Positions 20,213-29,743 of a stretch of 64,000 bases of DNA are shown here, piece by piece; the first letter of the stretch is position 1, and the number at the start of each line of letters is the position of its first letter. This DNA is from Pseudomonas reactans. GTDB taxonomy: Bacteria; Pseudomonadota; Gammaproteobacteria; Pseudomonadales; Pseudomonadaceae. Both the position numbers and the translations under genes were made by a program. The stretch covers positions 528,807 through 592,806 of the forward strand of contig NZ_JACAPG010000002.1 of NCBI RefSeq assembly GCF_013385825.1, in the 5' to 3' direction. Below the pieces are notes generated by a model that did not search any database, was not told the origin of the DNA, and worked only from the letters and a program-made list of their open reading frames with translations.

Positions 20213-21562
20213 CTACCAGAGTGGAACGACATAACTCACATAGAAGCGGTTTTCATCTTGCACGGTGGCACCGCTGATGTCGGGGCTGGCGTGGGCGTTT
20301 TTCCAAGTCACACCCAGGCCCTTGAGAGTGCCGGTGGGCACTTGATACGCCACGGCGACGTTACGTTCCCATTCGCTGGTGGTGCCTTGCGCCGTGCGGA
20401 TGTCATCGCCGTGGGCATAGGCGGCGGAGAACGTCAGGCCCGTGAGGCCAAGCTTACCGAAGTCATACTTGTACTGCGCAAGCCAAGTGCGCTCACCGGC
20501 GTGTTGAAATTTATTCAACTGCATGTTCGTCAGCGCCGGGGTGTCGGCGCCTGAGCCTGGGCCCTGGAGGTTGTCGCCGCTGTTCAGGCCGGAATCCAGG
20601 TACGGGAAGTCGCTGTCGCCGCTGTTTTTCTGGATACCCAGGCCGACGGTATGGCCGTCGAGGCTGTAGCTCTCAAGCAAGCTGGCGGTGGTCTGGTTGA
20701 TGCGGCCTTTGTTCACGCCGTCGCCGTACAGACCACTCGCGGCGTAATCCTTGTCACCGTCGGCGTTACCGCCCACGCCCAGGCTGCGGAACACACGCAG
20801 GTCGGTGTCGATGGCACCCACGGATAACGCGTCATGGCGCTTGGCACCGAGGAAGAACTGCTGGTAGTAATCCTCAAGGTTGGAATACCACAGGCTGACC
20901 GTGGTGTTCTGGATGCCGGTGTAATCCGCACCGCCGAACAGGAAGCGATCGCTCTCTTTGGTGCCGCCGGCGGTGATCATGCCCTGGTCGCCGGTTTCGT
21001 TGCGGATCTTGGTCTTGAAGATATCGCCGCCGGTGAAGGTGAAGTCGCTGAGGTCCTTGGACACCAGTTGCACACCGGTGTTGGTCTGCTGGTACAGGCG
21101 CCCATCGGTGTTGGCGAGTATCGGGTTGTTGCCGTAGAGCGTGCCGACACGCAGTTCATCCTTGGCGAAACGCATCTTGAACGTCGGGCTCAACACGCCG
21201 AACTGGTCGGCGGATTTGCCGTTATCCAATGGGAACATGCTGCCGGGGTAGCGGCTCTGGTGATCCTTGTCATTGAGGTCGCCGCCGGAGTCCAGCTTCA
21301 ACCCGTAGAACGCCTGCAAGTCCAGGCCAAAACCCACTGGACCTTCGGTGTAGCCGGACTTGAAGTTGAACTCGAATCCCTGGCCCCAATCGCGAATGCT
21401 GTGGGCCTTGGCATTGCTGTTCACCACATCACGCCCCTGCTGGTTGAGGTAGCGGTTGAGCAGGGTCACATCGGCGTGGCTGTCATCGATAAAATCGGCG
21501 TGGGCGGACAGCATAAAGCTCGCCATGGCGGCACCCACCATAGGGCTTATCAACGTCTTCAT
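20213..21562 (-). CDS. OprD-family outer membrane porin
   Basis: 449 residues with a signal peptide (MKTLISPMVGAAMASFMLSAHA, cut before DFIDDS). The mature N-terminus LLNRYLNQQGRDV, GFEFNFKSGYTEGPVGFGLD and the C-terminal NRFYVSYVVPLW, ending in an aromatic residue for Bam recognition, are typical of the 18-strand OprD channels that take up basic amino acids, peptides or organic acids. The exact substrate cannot be inferred. The next gene upstream on this strand is a LysR regulator, 141 bp away. Confidence 0.93.
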   Translation of the reverse strand: MKTLISPMVGAAMASFMLSAHADFIDDSHADVTLLNRYLNQQGRDVVNSNAKAHSIRDWGQGFEFNFKSGYTEGPVGFGLDLQAFYGLKLDSGGDLNDKDHQSRYPGSMFPLDNGKSADQFGVLSPTFKMRFAKDELRVGTLYGNNPILANTDGRLYQQTNTGVQLVSKDLSDFTFTGGDIFKTKIRNETGDQGMITAGGTKESDRFLFGGADYTGIQNTTVSLWYSNLEDYYQQFFLGAKRHDALSVGAIDTDLRVFRSLGVGGNADGDKDYAASGLYGDGVNKGRINQTTASLLESYSLDGHTVGLGIQKNSGDSDFPYLDSGLNSGDNLQGPGSGADTPALTNMQLNKFQHAGERTWLAQYKYDFGKLGLTGLTFSAAYAHGDDIRTAQGTTSEWERNVAVAYQVPTGTLKGLGVTWKNAHASPDISGATVQDENRFYVSYVVPLW

Positions 21563-21702
21563 TGTTACCGGTCTCCGTCACTGTTCTGAAATGAAAGCGT
21601 CAAACGCTTCACACAATTACGCAGTGGCCAGATGACAGTTCCGCGTCAAAACCCGATGCAGACGGATGAAATTAAATTCATGAAACCCTTTAACTACGCG
21701 GC

Positions 21703-22593
21703 TTAGCGGGCGTTTTCGAAGATTTCCGCGAGCCAGTCGACGAACACACGCACCCTCGGTGACATGTGTCGGTTCTGTGGATAAAGCACCGACACCGGCA
21801 TCAAAGGTGGCGGTGTTTCCTGGAGAATTTCGCGCATCACGCCCTGCTCGATCAGCTCGGCCATGCGGTAATGCGGGCACTGGATAATCCCCAACCCGGC
21901 CACCGCACTGGCGGAGTAAATCTCCGCGCCGAACACCGACAGCGCACCTTCGATACTCACTTCCTGCAACTCGCCATCGACCATGAACTCGAACGGAAAC
22001 AGCTTGGCCGTGGTGCGCGACACGTAGTTCACCGCGCGGTGCTCACTCAGCTCGGCTACGCTTTTGGGTTCTCCATATTTGCGCAGATAAGCGGGGCTCG
22101 CGCAGGTCACTTGGCGCAGGTTGGCGACGCGCCGACCAATCAACGCGGAATCCCCCAGGGTGCCCGCACGCAGCACGCAATCGACGCCCTCGGCGATCAG
22201 GTCGACAAAGCGATCCGCCTCACTGATGGACAGCTCGATATCCGGGTATCGCGCCATGAATTGCGGGAGCGCCGGCACCACGAAATACTTGGCCAGCGTG
22301 CCGTGCAGGTCCACGCGCAAACGCCCCTTGGGCGCAACACTGCGGAACGCCAACTCGGCTTCCTCAAGCTCCGCGAGTAGCTGCACGCAGCGTTGGTAGT
22401 ACGCCTCGCCATCGAGGGTCGGGCGTACACGCCGGGTGCTGCGCTCCAATAAGCGCGTGCCGAGCCAAGCTTCGAATTGATTGAGGGTGTGGGTCAGGGT
22501 CGCACGGGGCAGATTCAGGTCATCAGCCGCCAGGGTGAAGCTGGAACGCTCGTAAATCCGCACGAAAACCTTCATGGCTTTGACTTGATCCAC
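21703..22593 (-). CDS. LysR-family transcriptional regulator
   Basis: 296 residues: N-terminal winged HTH (FVRIYERSSFTLAADDLNLPRATLTHTLNQFEAWLGTRLLERS) and a periplasmic-binding-like effector domain (APKGRLRVDLHGTLAKYFVVPALPQF). Belongs to the CrgA/PtxR-like branch by the RRVRPTLDGEAYY segment. Divergent from the SDR gene with 120 bp between, so it probably controls that gene. Confidence 0.92.
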   Translation of the reverse strand: MDQVKAMKVFVRIYERSSFTLAADDLNLPRATLTHTLNQFEAWLGTRLLERSTRRVRPTLDGEAYYQRCVQLLAELEEAELAFRSVAPKGRLRVDLHGTLAKYFVVPALPQFMARYPDIELSISEADRFVDLIAEGVDCVLRAGTLGDSALIGRRVANLRQVTCASPAYLRKYGEPKSVAELSEHRAVNYVSRTTAKLFPFEFMVDGELQEVSIEGALSVFGAEIYSASAVAGLGIIQCPHYRMAELIEQGVMREILQETPPPLMPVSVLYPQNRHMSPRVRVFVDWLAEIFENAR

Positions 22594-22713
22594 GCTGCGC
22601 TCCTACACATCAATTGTTGGCGATTATTGAACAGTCAAGGCAACTCTGGCGCATTTATCGGCCTGGGTAAACATGTGAATCTGCTTCCACACCCCGTTCA
22701 AGGAACCCAGATC

Positions 22714-23445
22714 ATGACGACTCAAGTAGCAATCATCACCGGCGCTTCCCGTGGCATTGGCGCCGTCATCGCCAAGCAACTCGCTGCCGACGGTTACGCC
22801 GTGGCCATCAACTACGCCAGCAGCGCCACCGAGGCGTCGAAGCTGGTGGTGGAACTGCGCCAGGCTGGCCATCAAGCCATAGCGATCCAAGGCGACGTCG
22901 CCAAACCCGCCGACATCAAGCGCCTGTTCGACGAAACCGAGGCGCAATTGGGCAAGGTGGATGTGCTGATCAACAACGCCGGCATCCTCAAGACGCTCCC
23001 CCTGGCCCAGCACAGCGATGAACTCTACGACCAGAACTTCGATATCCACACCCGTGGCACCTTCAACGCCCTGCGTGAGGCCGCCACCCGCCTGAACGAC
23101 GGCGGACGCATCGTCAACTTCTCCAGCAGCACCGTCGGCCTCAACTTCCCCGGCTATGCGGTGTACATCGCCAGCAAGGCGGCGGTGGAGTCCCTGACCC
23201 AAGTGTTCGCCAAAGAGATGCGCGGGCGCCGGATTACCGTCAACGCCGTGGCGCCAGGCCCGGTCGCCACCGAGTTGTTCCTGCACGGCAAGAGCGAAGA
23301 GCAGATCCAGGGCATGGCCAAGATGCCGCCGCTGGAACGCCTTGGCCAACCGGAAGATATCGCCCGCGTGGTGGCGTTTCTGGTGAGCCCGGCCGGTGCT
23401 TGGATCAATGGGCAAATCCTGCGCGCCAATGGCGGGCTGGTCTGA
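22714..23445 (+). CDS. SDR-family oxidoreductase
   Basis: 243 residues, classical short-chain dehydrogenase: TGASRGIG nucleotide-binding motif, NNAG, catalytic Ser in NFSSSTVG, YIASK (Tyr-x3-Lys) and the PG motif AVAPGPVATELF. An NADP(H)-linked 3-oxoacyl-type reductase fold with unknown substrate. ATG at 22714 follows AAGGA by about 9 bases; longer in-frame starts run through the LysR promoter. It is divergent from the LysR gene and only 2 bp ahead of a small membrane protein gene. Confidence 0.93.
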   Translation: MTTQVAIITGASRGIGAVIAKQLAADGYAVAINYASSATEASKLVVELRQAGHQAIAIQGDVAKPADIKRLFDETEAQLGKVDVLINNAGILKTLPLAQHSDELYDQNFDIHTRGTFNALREAATRLNDGGRIVNFSSSTVGLNFPGYAVYIASKAAVESLTQVFAKEMRGRRITVNAVAPGPVATELFLHGKSEEQIQGMAKMPPLERLGQPEDIARVVAFLVSPAGAWINGQILRANGGLV

Positions 23446-23447
23446 AC

Positions 23448-23696
23448 ATGCACACCACCCTGGTGATCACCGCGGGCTTGATCCTGCTGGTACTGATGCT
23501 GTTGATCGGGCAGAAGCTCGGCGTGAGCCGGCACATTCTGGCCTACAGCTTTGCGGCGACCTGGTTGGGGGTGGCGGCGGTCAATGGCGCTGTAGGGGTC
23601 GTCACTGCCGGCCAGCCCCTGGTGTCGGAGCTGGTGATCGGCAGTGGCGTATTCGGCGTGCCCCTGGTGGCACTGGCCCTGTACCTCAGGGCCTGA
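23448..23696 (+). CDS. Small two- or three-helix membrane protein
   Basis: 82 residues, nearly all hydrophobic: TTLVITAGLILLVLMLLIG, ILAYSFAATWLGVAAVNGAVGVV and VIGSGVFGVPLVALALYL. It starts 2 bp after the SDR stop, so is co-transcribed and probably co-translated with it. No function is recognised. It ends 3 bp before the convergent betT stop. Confidence 0.75.
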   Translation: MHTTLVITAGLILLVLMLLIGQKLGVSRHILAYSFAATWLGVAAVNGAVGVVTAGQPLVSELVIGSGVFGVPLVALALYLRA

Positions 23697-23699
23697 GCC

Positions 23700-25700
23700 T
23701 CAGCGCACCAGGTGCAGGAACTGCAGGTGGCGCTCGTACTGGTCGAGGATGTCGTTGATGATCTGTTCCTTGGTGTAGCCCACCAAGTCATAGTCCTGGC
23801 TACCCTCGGCCAGGTGCACTTCCGCCCGGTAGTAGCGACGGTTGTTGAGCTCCTTGGAGCCCATTCCGCCGCGGGCAAATGACGGCGTGAAGTAGCCGCG
23901 CATCTGCACCTGGTAGATGAACGGACGCTCCTCGCCATGGCCGATTTCCAGGCTGACGCTGTCGTTGGCGGGGTCAGGTTGCGTCACGACGTTCAAACCC
24001 TTCTCGACAAACACCGCCGTCACCTCTTCAATCGCCGGGCGCACCGTCGAGTCAAGGAAACGGTACACCTCGTCTCGCGACGGGAAGTGCACGGCCTGGC
24101 TCAAACGCTGGCGCCAGCCGCCGCGCCCTTTGCGAGCCGTCGAAATCGGTGCCAATGAATGCAGCTGGGCGATCTGCTTTTGCGACTCCAGATAGAACGC
24201 CTTGTGCAGCCCCCACATCATCAGCAGCAGGATCATGGAGAACGGCAACGAGGTCAGCACCACCGCCGACTTGAGCGAGTCGATGCTGCCGGCAAACAGC
24301 AAGGCACTGGTGACCAGCGCCGTCATCGCCCCCCAGAACACCCGCAGCCATTTCGGCCCATCTTCATCGGCGTTGCCGCCTTTGGACGACAGGGTGGACA
24401 GCACCACGGTGCCGGAGTCGGCCGAGGTCACGAAGAACACGAAGCTGATAAACACCGTGACCGCGATAACCGTCTTGCTCCACGGGTAGGTTTCCAGCAG
24501 CAGGTAGAGGCTCATCGACGGGTTATCAATGGCCGACTGACCGAGTGCCGCCATACCGTGGTTGAGCACCTGGTCGATGGCGCTGTTGCCGAAGATCGAC
24601 ATCCACGCCAGGGTGAAACCCAACGGGATCAGCAGCACGCCAAACACGAACTCACGGATGGTACGGCCACGGGAAATACGTGCGATAAACAGGCCCACGA
24701 ACGGCGACCATGCAATCCACCAGGCCCAGTAGAACACCGTCCAACCACCCAGCCAGTCGCTGGGTTTGTCGTAGGCGTACACGTCGAAACTCTTGGTCGG
24801 CAAGGCGCCCAGGTAGTCACCAATGTTCTGGATCAGGGTATTGAGCAAGTGCTGGGTGGGCCCGGCGAACAACACGAACAGCAGCAGCGCACAGGCCAGC
24901 AGCATGTTGATATCGGACATTACGCGCACGCCTTTATCGACACCGGCCACGGCGACGATAATCGCGGCGCCCATCATCAGCGTGATCAGACCCACCTGGA
25001 TCCACTGGGTATGGGCGATGCCGAACAGGTAGTCGAGACCGGAGTTGAGGTGCAGCACGCCAAAGCCCATGTCGGCACCGAGGCCGAACACCGTGGCAAT
25101 GATGCCAAAGCCATCCACCGCGTAACCGATGGGGCCGTTGATGCGCTTGCCGATCAACGGGTACAGCGCCGAACGCAGCGCCAGCGGCAAGTTATGCCGG
25201 TAGGCGAAATACGCCAGGGCCATGCCGACAAAGGCGAACACGCCCCAACCGTGCAGGCCCCAGTGCAGAAACAGGATCTGCATGGCCTGGCGTGCGGCAT
25301 CGGCGTTCATTGGCGCGCCCTGGGGCGGTTGCACCAGGTGCGTGAGCGGTTCGGAAACGCAGAAGAAAAACAGCGTGATGCTGATCCCGGCCGCGAACAG
25401 CATGCCGGCCCAGGACAGGTAACTGAATTCGGGCTCGTCGTGGTCGGCACCGAGTTTTATCTTGCCGTAGCCCGATAACGCGGTGACCACCACGAAGACC
25501 AGATACAGGGTCATCGCCAGCATGTAGTACCAGCCGACCGTGTTGGCCGCCCAGTTTTGCGCGGCCAGCAGCCAGGCACCCGCCTGTTGCGGGATAGCGA
25601 TGACAGTGATGCCGAACAGCAGGATAAACGTCGCGGCGAAGTAGAAGACCGGCGCATTCATGCGCACCTGGCCGCTGGTAGGGGTGGACGATGCACTCAT
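23700..25700 (-). CDS. betT: BCCT-family choline/betaine transporter (BetT-like)
   Basis: A 666-residue inner-membrane importer with 12 predicted helices followed by a ~150-residue cytoplasmic C-terminal domain (from about SLAPISTARKGRG onward), the layout of BetT-type choline:H+ symporters, in which the tail senses osmolarity. Conserved stretches include HWGLHGWGVFAFVGMALAYFAYR and TVFYWAWWIAWSPFVGLFIARISRGRTIREF. ATG at 25700 (MSASSTPTSGQ) was chosen; an upstream TTG at 25811 would add an unlikely leader. No bet catabolic genes are adjacent, so choline versus betaine or carnitine is not settled. Confidence 0.9.
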   Translation of the reverse strand: MSASSTPTSGQVRMNAPVFYFAATFILLFGITVIAIPQQAGAWLLAAQNWAANTVGWYYMLAMTLYLVFVVVTALSGYGKIKLGADHDEPEFSYLSWAGMLFAAGISITLFFFCVSEPLTHLVQPPQGAPMNADAARQAMQILFLHWGLHGWGVFAFVGMALAYFAYRHNLPLALRSALYPLIGKRINGPIGYAVDGFGIIATVFGLGADMGFGVLHLNSGLDYLFGIAHTQWIQVGLITLMMGAAIIVAVAGVDKGVRVMSDINMLLACALLLFVLFAGPTQHLLNTLIQNIGDYLGALPTKSFDVYAYDKPSDWLGGWTVFYWAWWIAWSPFVGLFIARISRGRTIREFVFGVLLIPLGFTLAWMSIFGNSAIDQVLNHGMAALGQSAIDNPSMSLYLLLETYPWSKTVIAVTVFISFVFFVTSADSGTVVLSTLSSKGGNADEDGPKWLRVFWGAMTALVTSALLFAGSIDSLKSAVVLTSLPFSMILLLMMWGLHKAFYLESQKQIAQLHSLAPISTARKGRGGWRQRLSQAVHFPSRDEVYRFLDSTVRPAIEEVTAVFVEKGLNVVTQPDPANDSVSLEIGHGEERPFIYQVQMRGYFTPSFARGGMGSKELNNRRYYRAEVHLAEGSQDYDLVGYTKEQIINDILDQYERHLQFLHLVR

Positions 25701-25921
25701 GAACGATGCACCCCGAGGGTATGGGATGTGGCTGTAAATAACGGACTCAGCAAAGGTAAGCCTCCTGTTGTGAGCGGGCAGCGAACCACCGGGTTTAACT
25801 TGAACGAGCATTCAAGTTAAACATGGATAGGCGGTCTGGGACTAATCGCAGGGCTGAGTGGTAAACATTTCCTACACCAGCCCAAGGCAAGCTTAGTCCT
25901 CAGCGCTCACAGGAAGTGCCA

Positions 25922-26848
25922 TCACTTTTGCGTGCCATCATCATGCTGCAGATTGGCCTGGGTGATATTCGCCCCCGCCGGCACGCTGCGGGTCAGCCAC
26001 ACGTTACCGCCAATGGTCGAGCCCTGGCCGATGGTGATGCGCCCCAGGATCGTCGCCCCGGCGTAGATCACCACGTCATCCTCGACGATCGGGTGACGAG
26101 GGTGGCCTTTCTGCAACTGCCCGTCTTCGTCCGCCGGGAAGCGTTTGGCGCCCAACGTTACGGCTTGGTAGATGCGCACGCGCTCACCGATGATCGCGGT
26201 TTCGCCGATCACCACACCGGTCCCGTGATCGATAAAGAAGCTTGGGCCGATCTGTGCGCCGGGGTGGATATCGATACCGGTGGCCGAGTGGGCGATCTCT
26301 GCGCTGATCCGCGCCAACAGCGGCAGGCCGGCGCGATACAGGTGGTGGGCCAGCCGATGATGGATCACCGCCAGGATGCCGGGGTAGCACAACAGCACTT
26401 CATCCACGCTGCGCGCGGCCGGGTCGCCGTGATAGGCGGCCAGCACGTCGGTGTCCAACAGGCTGCGCAGGGACGGCAGGGCCAGGGCGAAATCCTGGAT
26501 CAGGCGGATGGCGAGCGCGTCGACTTCGCTGTCATCTTTAGCGCCTTGGCGTGCAGCGTAGCGCAGCTCCAGACGGGCCTGGCCGAGCAAGGCATTCAAG
26601 GCAACATCGAGGGTATGCCCGACGTAAAAATCTTCACTCTCTTCACGCAGATCCACTGGCCCAAGGCGCATGGGAAACAGTGCACCGCACAACGACTCCA
26701 GAATCTGCGCCACCGCCTCGCGGGACGGCAATTCGCGGCCGCCATGCTCGCCACTCAAGCGCCCATTGCGCGTTCGCCACTGATCCCGGGCGCTGCGCAG
26801 TTGGCTGACGATGGTCTGTAATTGCCAATGACTGGAACGCTCACTCAC
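25922..26848 (-). CDS. epsC: Serine O-acetyltransferase, EpsC type
   Basis: Makes O-acetylserine, the carbon skeleton for cysteine. 308 residues: an N-terminal helical region and a C-terminal left-handed beta-helix with hexapeptide repeats (IHPGAQIGPSFFIDHGTGVVIGETAIIGERVRI, VIYAGATILGRITIGQGSTIGGNVW), including the catalytic His of DHGTG. The GTG at 26848 (MSERSSHWQLQ) was chosen because AGGAG lies 8 bases upstream; ATG 26875 lacks a site. Divergent from dcyD, consistent with shared sulfur control. Confidence 0.93.
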   Translation of the reverse strand: MSERSSHWQLQTIVSQLRSARDQWRTRNGRLSGEHGGRELPSREAVAQILESLCGALFPMRLGPVDLREESEDFYVGHTLDVALNALLGQARLELRYAARQGAKDDSEVDALAIRLIQDFALALPSLRSLLDTDVLAAYHGDPAARSVDEVLLCYPGILAVIHHRLAHHLYRAGLPLLARISAEIAHSATGIDIHPGAQIGPSFFIDHGTGVVIGETAIIGERVRIYQAVTLGAKRFPADEDGQLQKGHPRHPIVEDDVVIYAGATILGRITIGQGSTIGGNVWLTRSVPAGANITQANLQHDDGTQK

Positions 26849-26955
26849 GGTATTCACTCCTGACGAAATGGCCATCACTTTACGGTATGCACACTCGCCG
26901 CCCTTAAGAACCAATGGTGTGATACTAAGAACCGTCCGGAATAAGCGATTGACGG

Positions 26956-26984
26956 TTGCCCGATGAAAAGTGCCTGCCTATAGT
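26956..26984 (+). promoter_or_regulatory. Candidate sigma-70 promoter of dcyD-tcyJLN
   Basis: TTGCCC, a 17-base spacer, then TATAGT at 26979-26984; the dcyD ATG lies about 23 bases after the expected start point. The 165-bp epsC-dcyD gap probably also holds the epsC promoter on the other strand. Confidence 0.5.
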
Positions 26985-27013
26985 CGCCCCATACTCATCA
27001 ACCGTGCGTAGCC

Positions 27014-28006
27014 ATGATCAAACAACAGCTCGACCGTTTTAACCGCCTGGAACTGCTGGGCGGCGCCACTGCCCTGGAAAAACTCGAGCGGCTGTCGGCC
27101 TGGTTGGGCAGGGACATCTACGTCAAGCGCGACGACACCACGCCGCTGGCCATGGGCGGCAACAAGCTGCGCAAACTTGAATACCTCGCCGCAGATGCCA
27201 TCGCCCAAGGCGCCGACACCCTGGTGACAGCCGGCGCGATCCAGTCCAACCACGTGCGCCAGACCGCCGCGCTGGCCGCCAAGCTCGGCCTGGGCTGCGT
27301 CGCCCTGCTGGAAAACCCCACCGGCACCGAAGACCCCAATTACCTGGGCAACGGCAACCGCCTGCTGCTGGAGTTGTTCGACGCCAAGGTGGAGTTGGTG
27401 GAGAACCTCGACAACGTCGACGACCAGCTCAACGCCCTCGCCGACCGCCTGCGCAGCAACGGCAAAAAACCGTATCTGGTGCCTATTGGCGGCTCCAATG
27501 CCCTCGGTGCATTGGGTTATGTACGCGCCGGGCTGGAGCTGGCCGGGCAGATCGAAGACAGTGGCATCGAGTTCGCCGCCGTGGTCTTGGCCTCCGGCAG
27601 TGCGGGAACGCACAGTGGCTTGGCCTTGGCCTTGAGCGAAGTATTGCCAAACCTGCCCGTGATTGGCGTCACCGTCTCACGTACTGAAGAAGCCCAGCGC
27701 CCGAAAGTAGAGGGCCTGGCCGAACGCACCGCCGAGTTGCTGGGTGTGGATATTCCCGAAGCCTTCAAGGTGATCCTGTGGGACGAATACTTCGGCCCGC
27801 GCTATGGCGAACCGAACGCCGGCACCCTGGCGGCGGTCAAGCTGTTGGCGAGCCAGGAAGGCCTGCTGCTGGACCCGGTCTACACTGGCAAGGCCATGGC
27901 CGGCTTGCTGGATGGCATCGGGCGTCAGCGGATTGAGGGCGGGCCGATCATTTTCCTGCATACCGGTGGGGCGCCAGCGTTGTTCGCTTACAACTCGGCG
28001 TTCTGA
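27014..28006 (+). CDS. dcyD: D-cysteine desulfhydrase (PLP-dependent)
   Basis: 330 residues, the length of the enzyme that splits D-cysteine into pyruvate, H2S and ammonia. The PLP lysine lies in [26 protein letters not shown] and [16 protein letters not shown] are phosphate-cradle and substrate segments of the ACC deaminase/D-cysteine desulfhydrase family. It sits 275 bp upstream of tcyJLN, the usual arrangement of a cystine importer with this enzyme, which detoxifies D-cysteine or recovers its sulfur. Confidence 0.94.
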   Translation: MIKQQLDRFNRLELLGGATALEKLERLSAWLGRDIYVKRDDTTPLAMGGNKLRKLEYLAADAIAQGADTLVTAGAIQSNHVRQTAALAAKLGLGCVALLENPTGTEDPNYLGNGNRLLLELFDAKVELVENLDNVDDQLNALADRLRSNGKKPYLVPIGGSNALGALGYVRAGLELAGQIEDSGIEFAAVVLASGSAGTHSGLALALSEVLPNLPVIGVTVSRTEEAQRPKVEGLAERTAELLGVDIPEAFKVILWDEYFGPRYGEPNAGTLAAVKLLASQEGLLLDPVYTGKAMAGLLDGIGRQRIEGGPIIFLHTGGAPALFAYNSAF

Positions 28007-28023
28007 CAGATCCAATACACCCC

Positions 28024-28108
28024 CTGTAGGAGCCGGCTTGCCGGCGATGGCGGTCTCTAAATCACCGCAGGGCTAATGGCCTCATCGCCGGCAAGCCGGC
28101 TCCTACAG
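28024..28108. repeat. REP-type inverted repeat (GCCGGC subfamily)
   Basis: CTGTAGGAGCCGGCTTG and its mirror around a 35-base spacer, between dcyD and the promoter region of tcyJ. Confidence 0.9.
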
Positions 28109-28124
28109 TTGATCGCCTGATATT

Positions 28125-28175
28125 CTAAAAAAGAATAACATATTAATTTTATATTATTTTCAAGTCTTAAAAACC
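28125..28175 (+). promoter_or_regulatory. AT-rich upstream region of tcyJ
   Basis: ATTCTAAAAAAGAATAACAT, with an ATTCT/AGAAT inverted repeat, then TATTAATTTTATATTATTTT. It lies about 110-150 bp ahead of tcyJ and resembles in composition the tauA leader; a CysB-type activator site is plausible but not demonstrated. Confidence 0.4.
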
Positions 28176-28280
28176 CGATCTATCATCGCGCCGTAGGCGA
28201 AGACGCGCTACGCGCTTTAAGGCAGGATACGACTACTGCGTCACCTGCTTCGCTCAACATAAAAAACACAGGGGCTCTTC

Positions 28281-29075
28281 ATGACTATTTCTGTATTCCG
28301 TCGCACATTGCTGGTGGGCACTTTGGGCCTGGCACTCGGGGCTGGCCTGATCGGCCAAGCAGTCGCGGGTGAACAGCTGGACAACATCAAGAAAGCAGGC
28401 GAGATCAAGATCGGCCTGGAAGGCACCTACCCACCGTTCAGCTTTGTCGACGAAAGCGGCAAGCTCAGCGGTTTCGAAGTGGAGCTGTCCGAAGCCCTGG
28501 CCAAAGAGCTGGGCGTGAAGGTCAAGCTGCAGGCCACTCCATGGGATGGCATCCTCGCTGCGCTGGAATCCAAACGCCTGGACGCGGTGGTCAACCAAGT
28601 GACCATCTCTGAAGAGCGCAAGAAAAAGTACGACTTCTCCAAGCCTTACACCGTGTCCGGTATCCAGGCACTGGTCCTGAAGAAGAACGTTGACGCGATC
28701 AAGACCGCCGATGACCTGGCCGGCAAGAAAGTCGGTGTGGGCCTGGGCACCAACTACGAACAATGGCTCAAGGACAACCAACCTAAAGCCATCATCAAGA
28801 CTTACAACGACGACCCGACCAAGTTCCAGGACCTGCGTATCGGCCGTATCGACGCCATCCTGATTGACCGTCTGGCCGCCCTGGAATACGCCAAGAAAGC
28901 CCCTGACACCGCCGCAGCCGGCGACGCCTTCTCCCGTCAGGAAGCCGGTATTGCCCTGCGTAAAGGCGAGCCAGAACTGCTCGACGCGGTGAACAAGGCC
29001 CTCGACAAACTGCGCGCCGACGGCACCTTGAAGAAGCTGTCCGAGAAGTACTTCAACGCTGACGTCACTCAATAA
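28281..29075 (+). CDS. tcyJ: Cystine ABC transporter, periplasmic binding protein
   Basis: 264 residues with a signal peptide (RRTLLVGTLGLALGAGLIGQAVAG) and the extracellular solute-binding family 3 fold: KIGLEGTYPPFSFVDESGKLSGFEVEL, RLDAVVNQVTISEERKKKYDFSKPY and DLRIGRIDAILIDRLAALEY. This pattern is that of FliY/TcyJ, which binds L-cystine. AGGGG precedes the ATG by 7 bases. Its stop overlaps the permease start by one base. Confidence 0.94.
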   Translation: MTISVFRRTLLVGTLGLALGAGLIGQAVAGEQLDNIKKAGEIKIGLEGTYPPFSFVDESGKLSGFEVELSEALAKELGVKVKLQATPWDGILAALESKRLDAVVNQVTISEERKKKYDFSKPYTVSGIQALVLKKNVDAIKTADDLAGKKVGVGLGTNYEQWLKDNQPKAIIKTYNDDPTKFQDLRIGRIDAILIDRLAALEYAKKAPDTAAAGDAFSRQEAGIALRKGEPELLDAVNKALDKLRADGTLKKLSEKYFNADVTQ

Positions 29076-29740
29076 TGGAAGCAGGTTTCCAACTCGCGCT
29101 GGACTCCGCGCCCTTTCTGCTCAAGGGCGCGTATTACACGGTGATCCTCAGCCTCGGCGGGATGTTTTTCGGCTTGCTGCTGGGCTTCGGCCTGGCCTTG
29201 ATGCGCCTGTCGCGCTTCAAGCTGGTGAGCTGGCTTGCCCGAGTCTACGTGTCGTTCTTTCGCGGCACGCCCTTGCTGGTACAGCTGTTTTTGATCTACT
29301 ACGGCTTGCCGCAAGTGGGCATCGAGCTGGATCCGATCCCAGCGGCCATGATCGGCTTTTCGCTGAACATGGCCGCCTATGCCTGTGAAATCCTGCGAGC
29401 CGCCATCGGTTCCATCGAGCGTGGCCAATGGGAAGCTGCGGCCAGTATCGGCATGACCCGTGCGCAGACCCTGCGCCGGGCCATCCTGCCGCAGGCTATG
29501 CGCACGGCCTTGCCGCCGCTGGGCAACAGCTTCATTTCACTGGTCAAGGACACGGCGCTGGCCGCCACTATTCAGGTGCCCGAGCTGTTTCGCCAGGCGC
29601 AACTGGTGTCGGCGCGGACCTTCGAAATCTTCACCATGTATCTCTCCGCTGCCCTGATCTACTGGATTTTGGCGAGCATCCTGGCGCATTTGCAGAATCG
29701 CCTGGAAGACCGGGTCAACCGGCATGACCTGGAGTCCTGA
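29075..29740 (+). CDS. tcyL: Cystine ABC transporter, permease
   Basis: 221-residue polar amino-acid permease with about five helices; the N-terminal FFRGTPLLVQLFLIYYGLPQ and the EAA loop AASIGMTRAQTLRRAILPQAMRTALPPLGNSFI are typical of YecS/TcyL. Overlaps tcyJ by one base and lies 3 bp before tcyN. Confidence 0.94.
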   Translation: MEAGFQLALDSAPFLLKGAYYTVILSLGGMFFGLLLGFGLALMRLSRFKLVSWLARVYVSFFRGTPLLVQLFLIYYGLPQVGIELDPIPAAMIGFSLNMAAYACEILRAAIGSIERGQWEAAASIGMTRAQTLRRAILPQAMRTALPPLGNSFISLVKDTALAATIQVPELFRQAQLVSARTFEIFTMYLSAALIYWILASILAHLQNRLEDRVNRHDLES

Positions 29741-29743
29741 AGC

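Noticed and set aside
24159..25478. 439-codon frame antisense to betT
   Set aside because: Gln/His/Arg-rich translation without a fold; opposite strand encodes a clear BCCT transporter.
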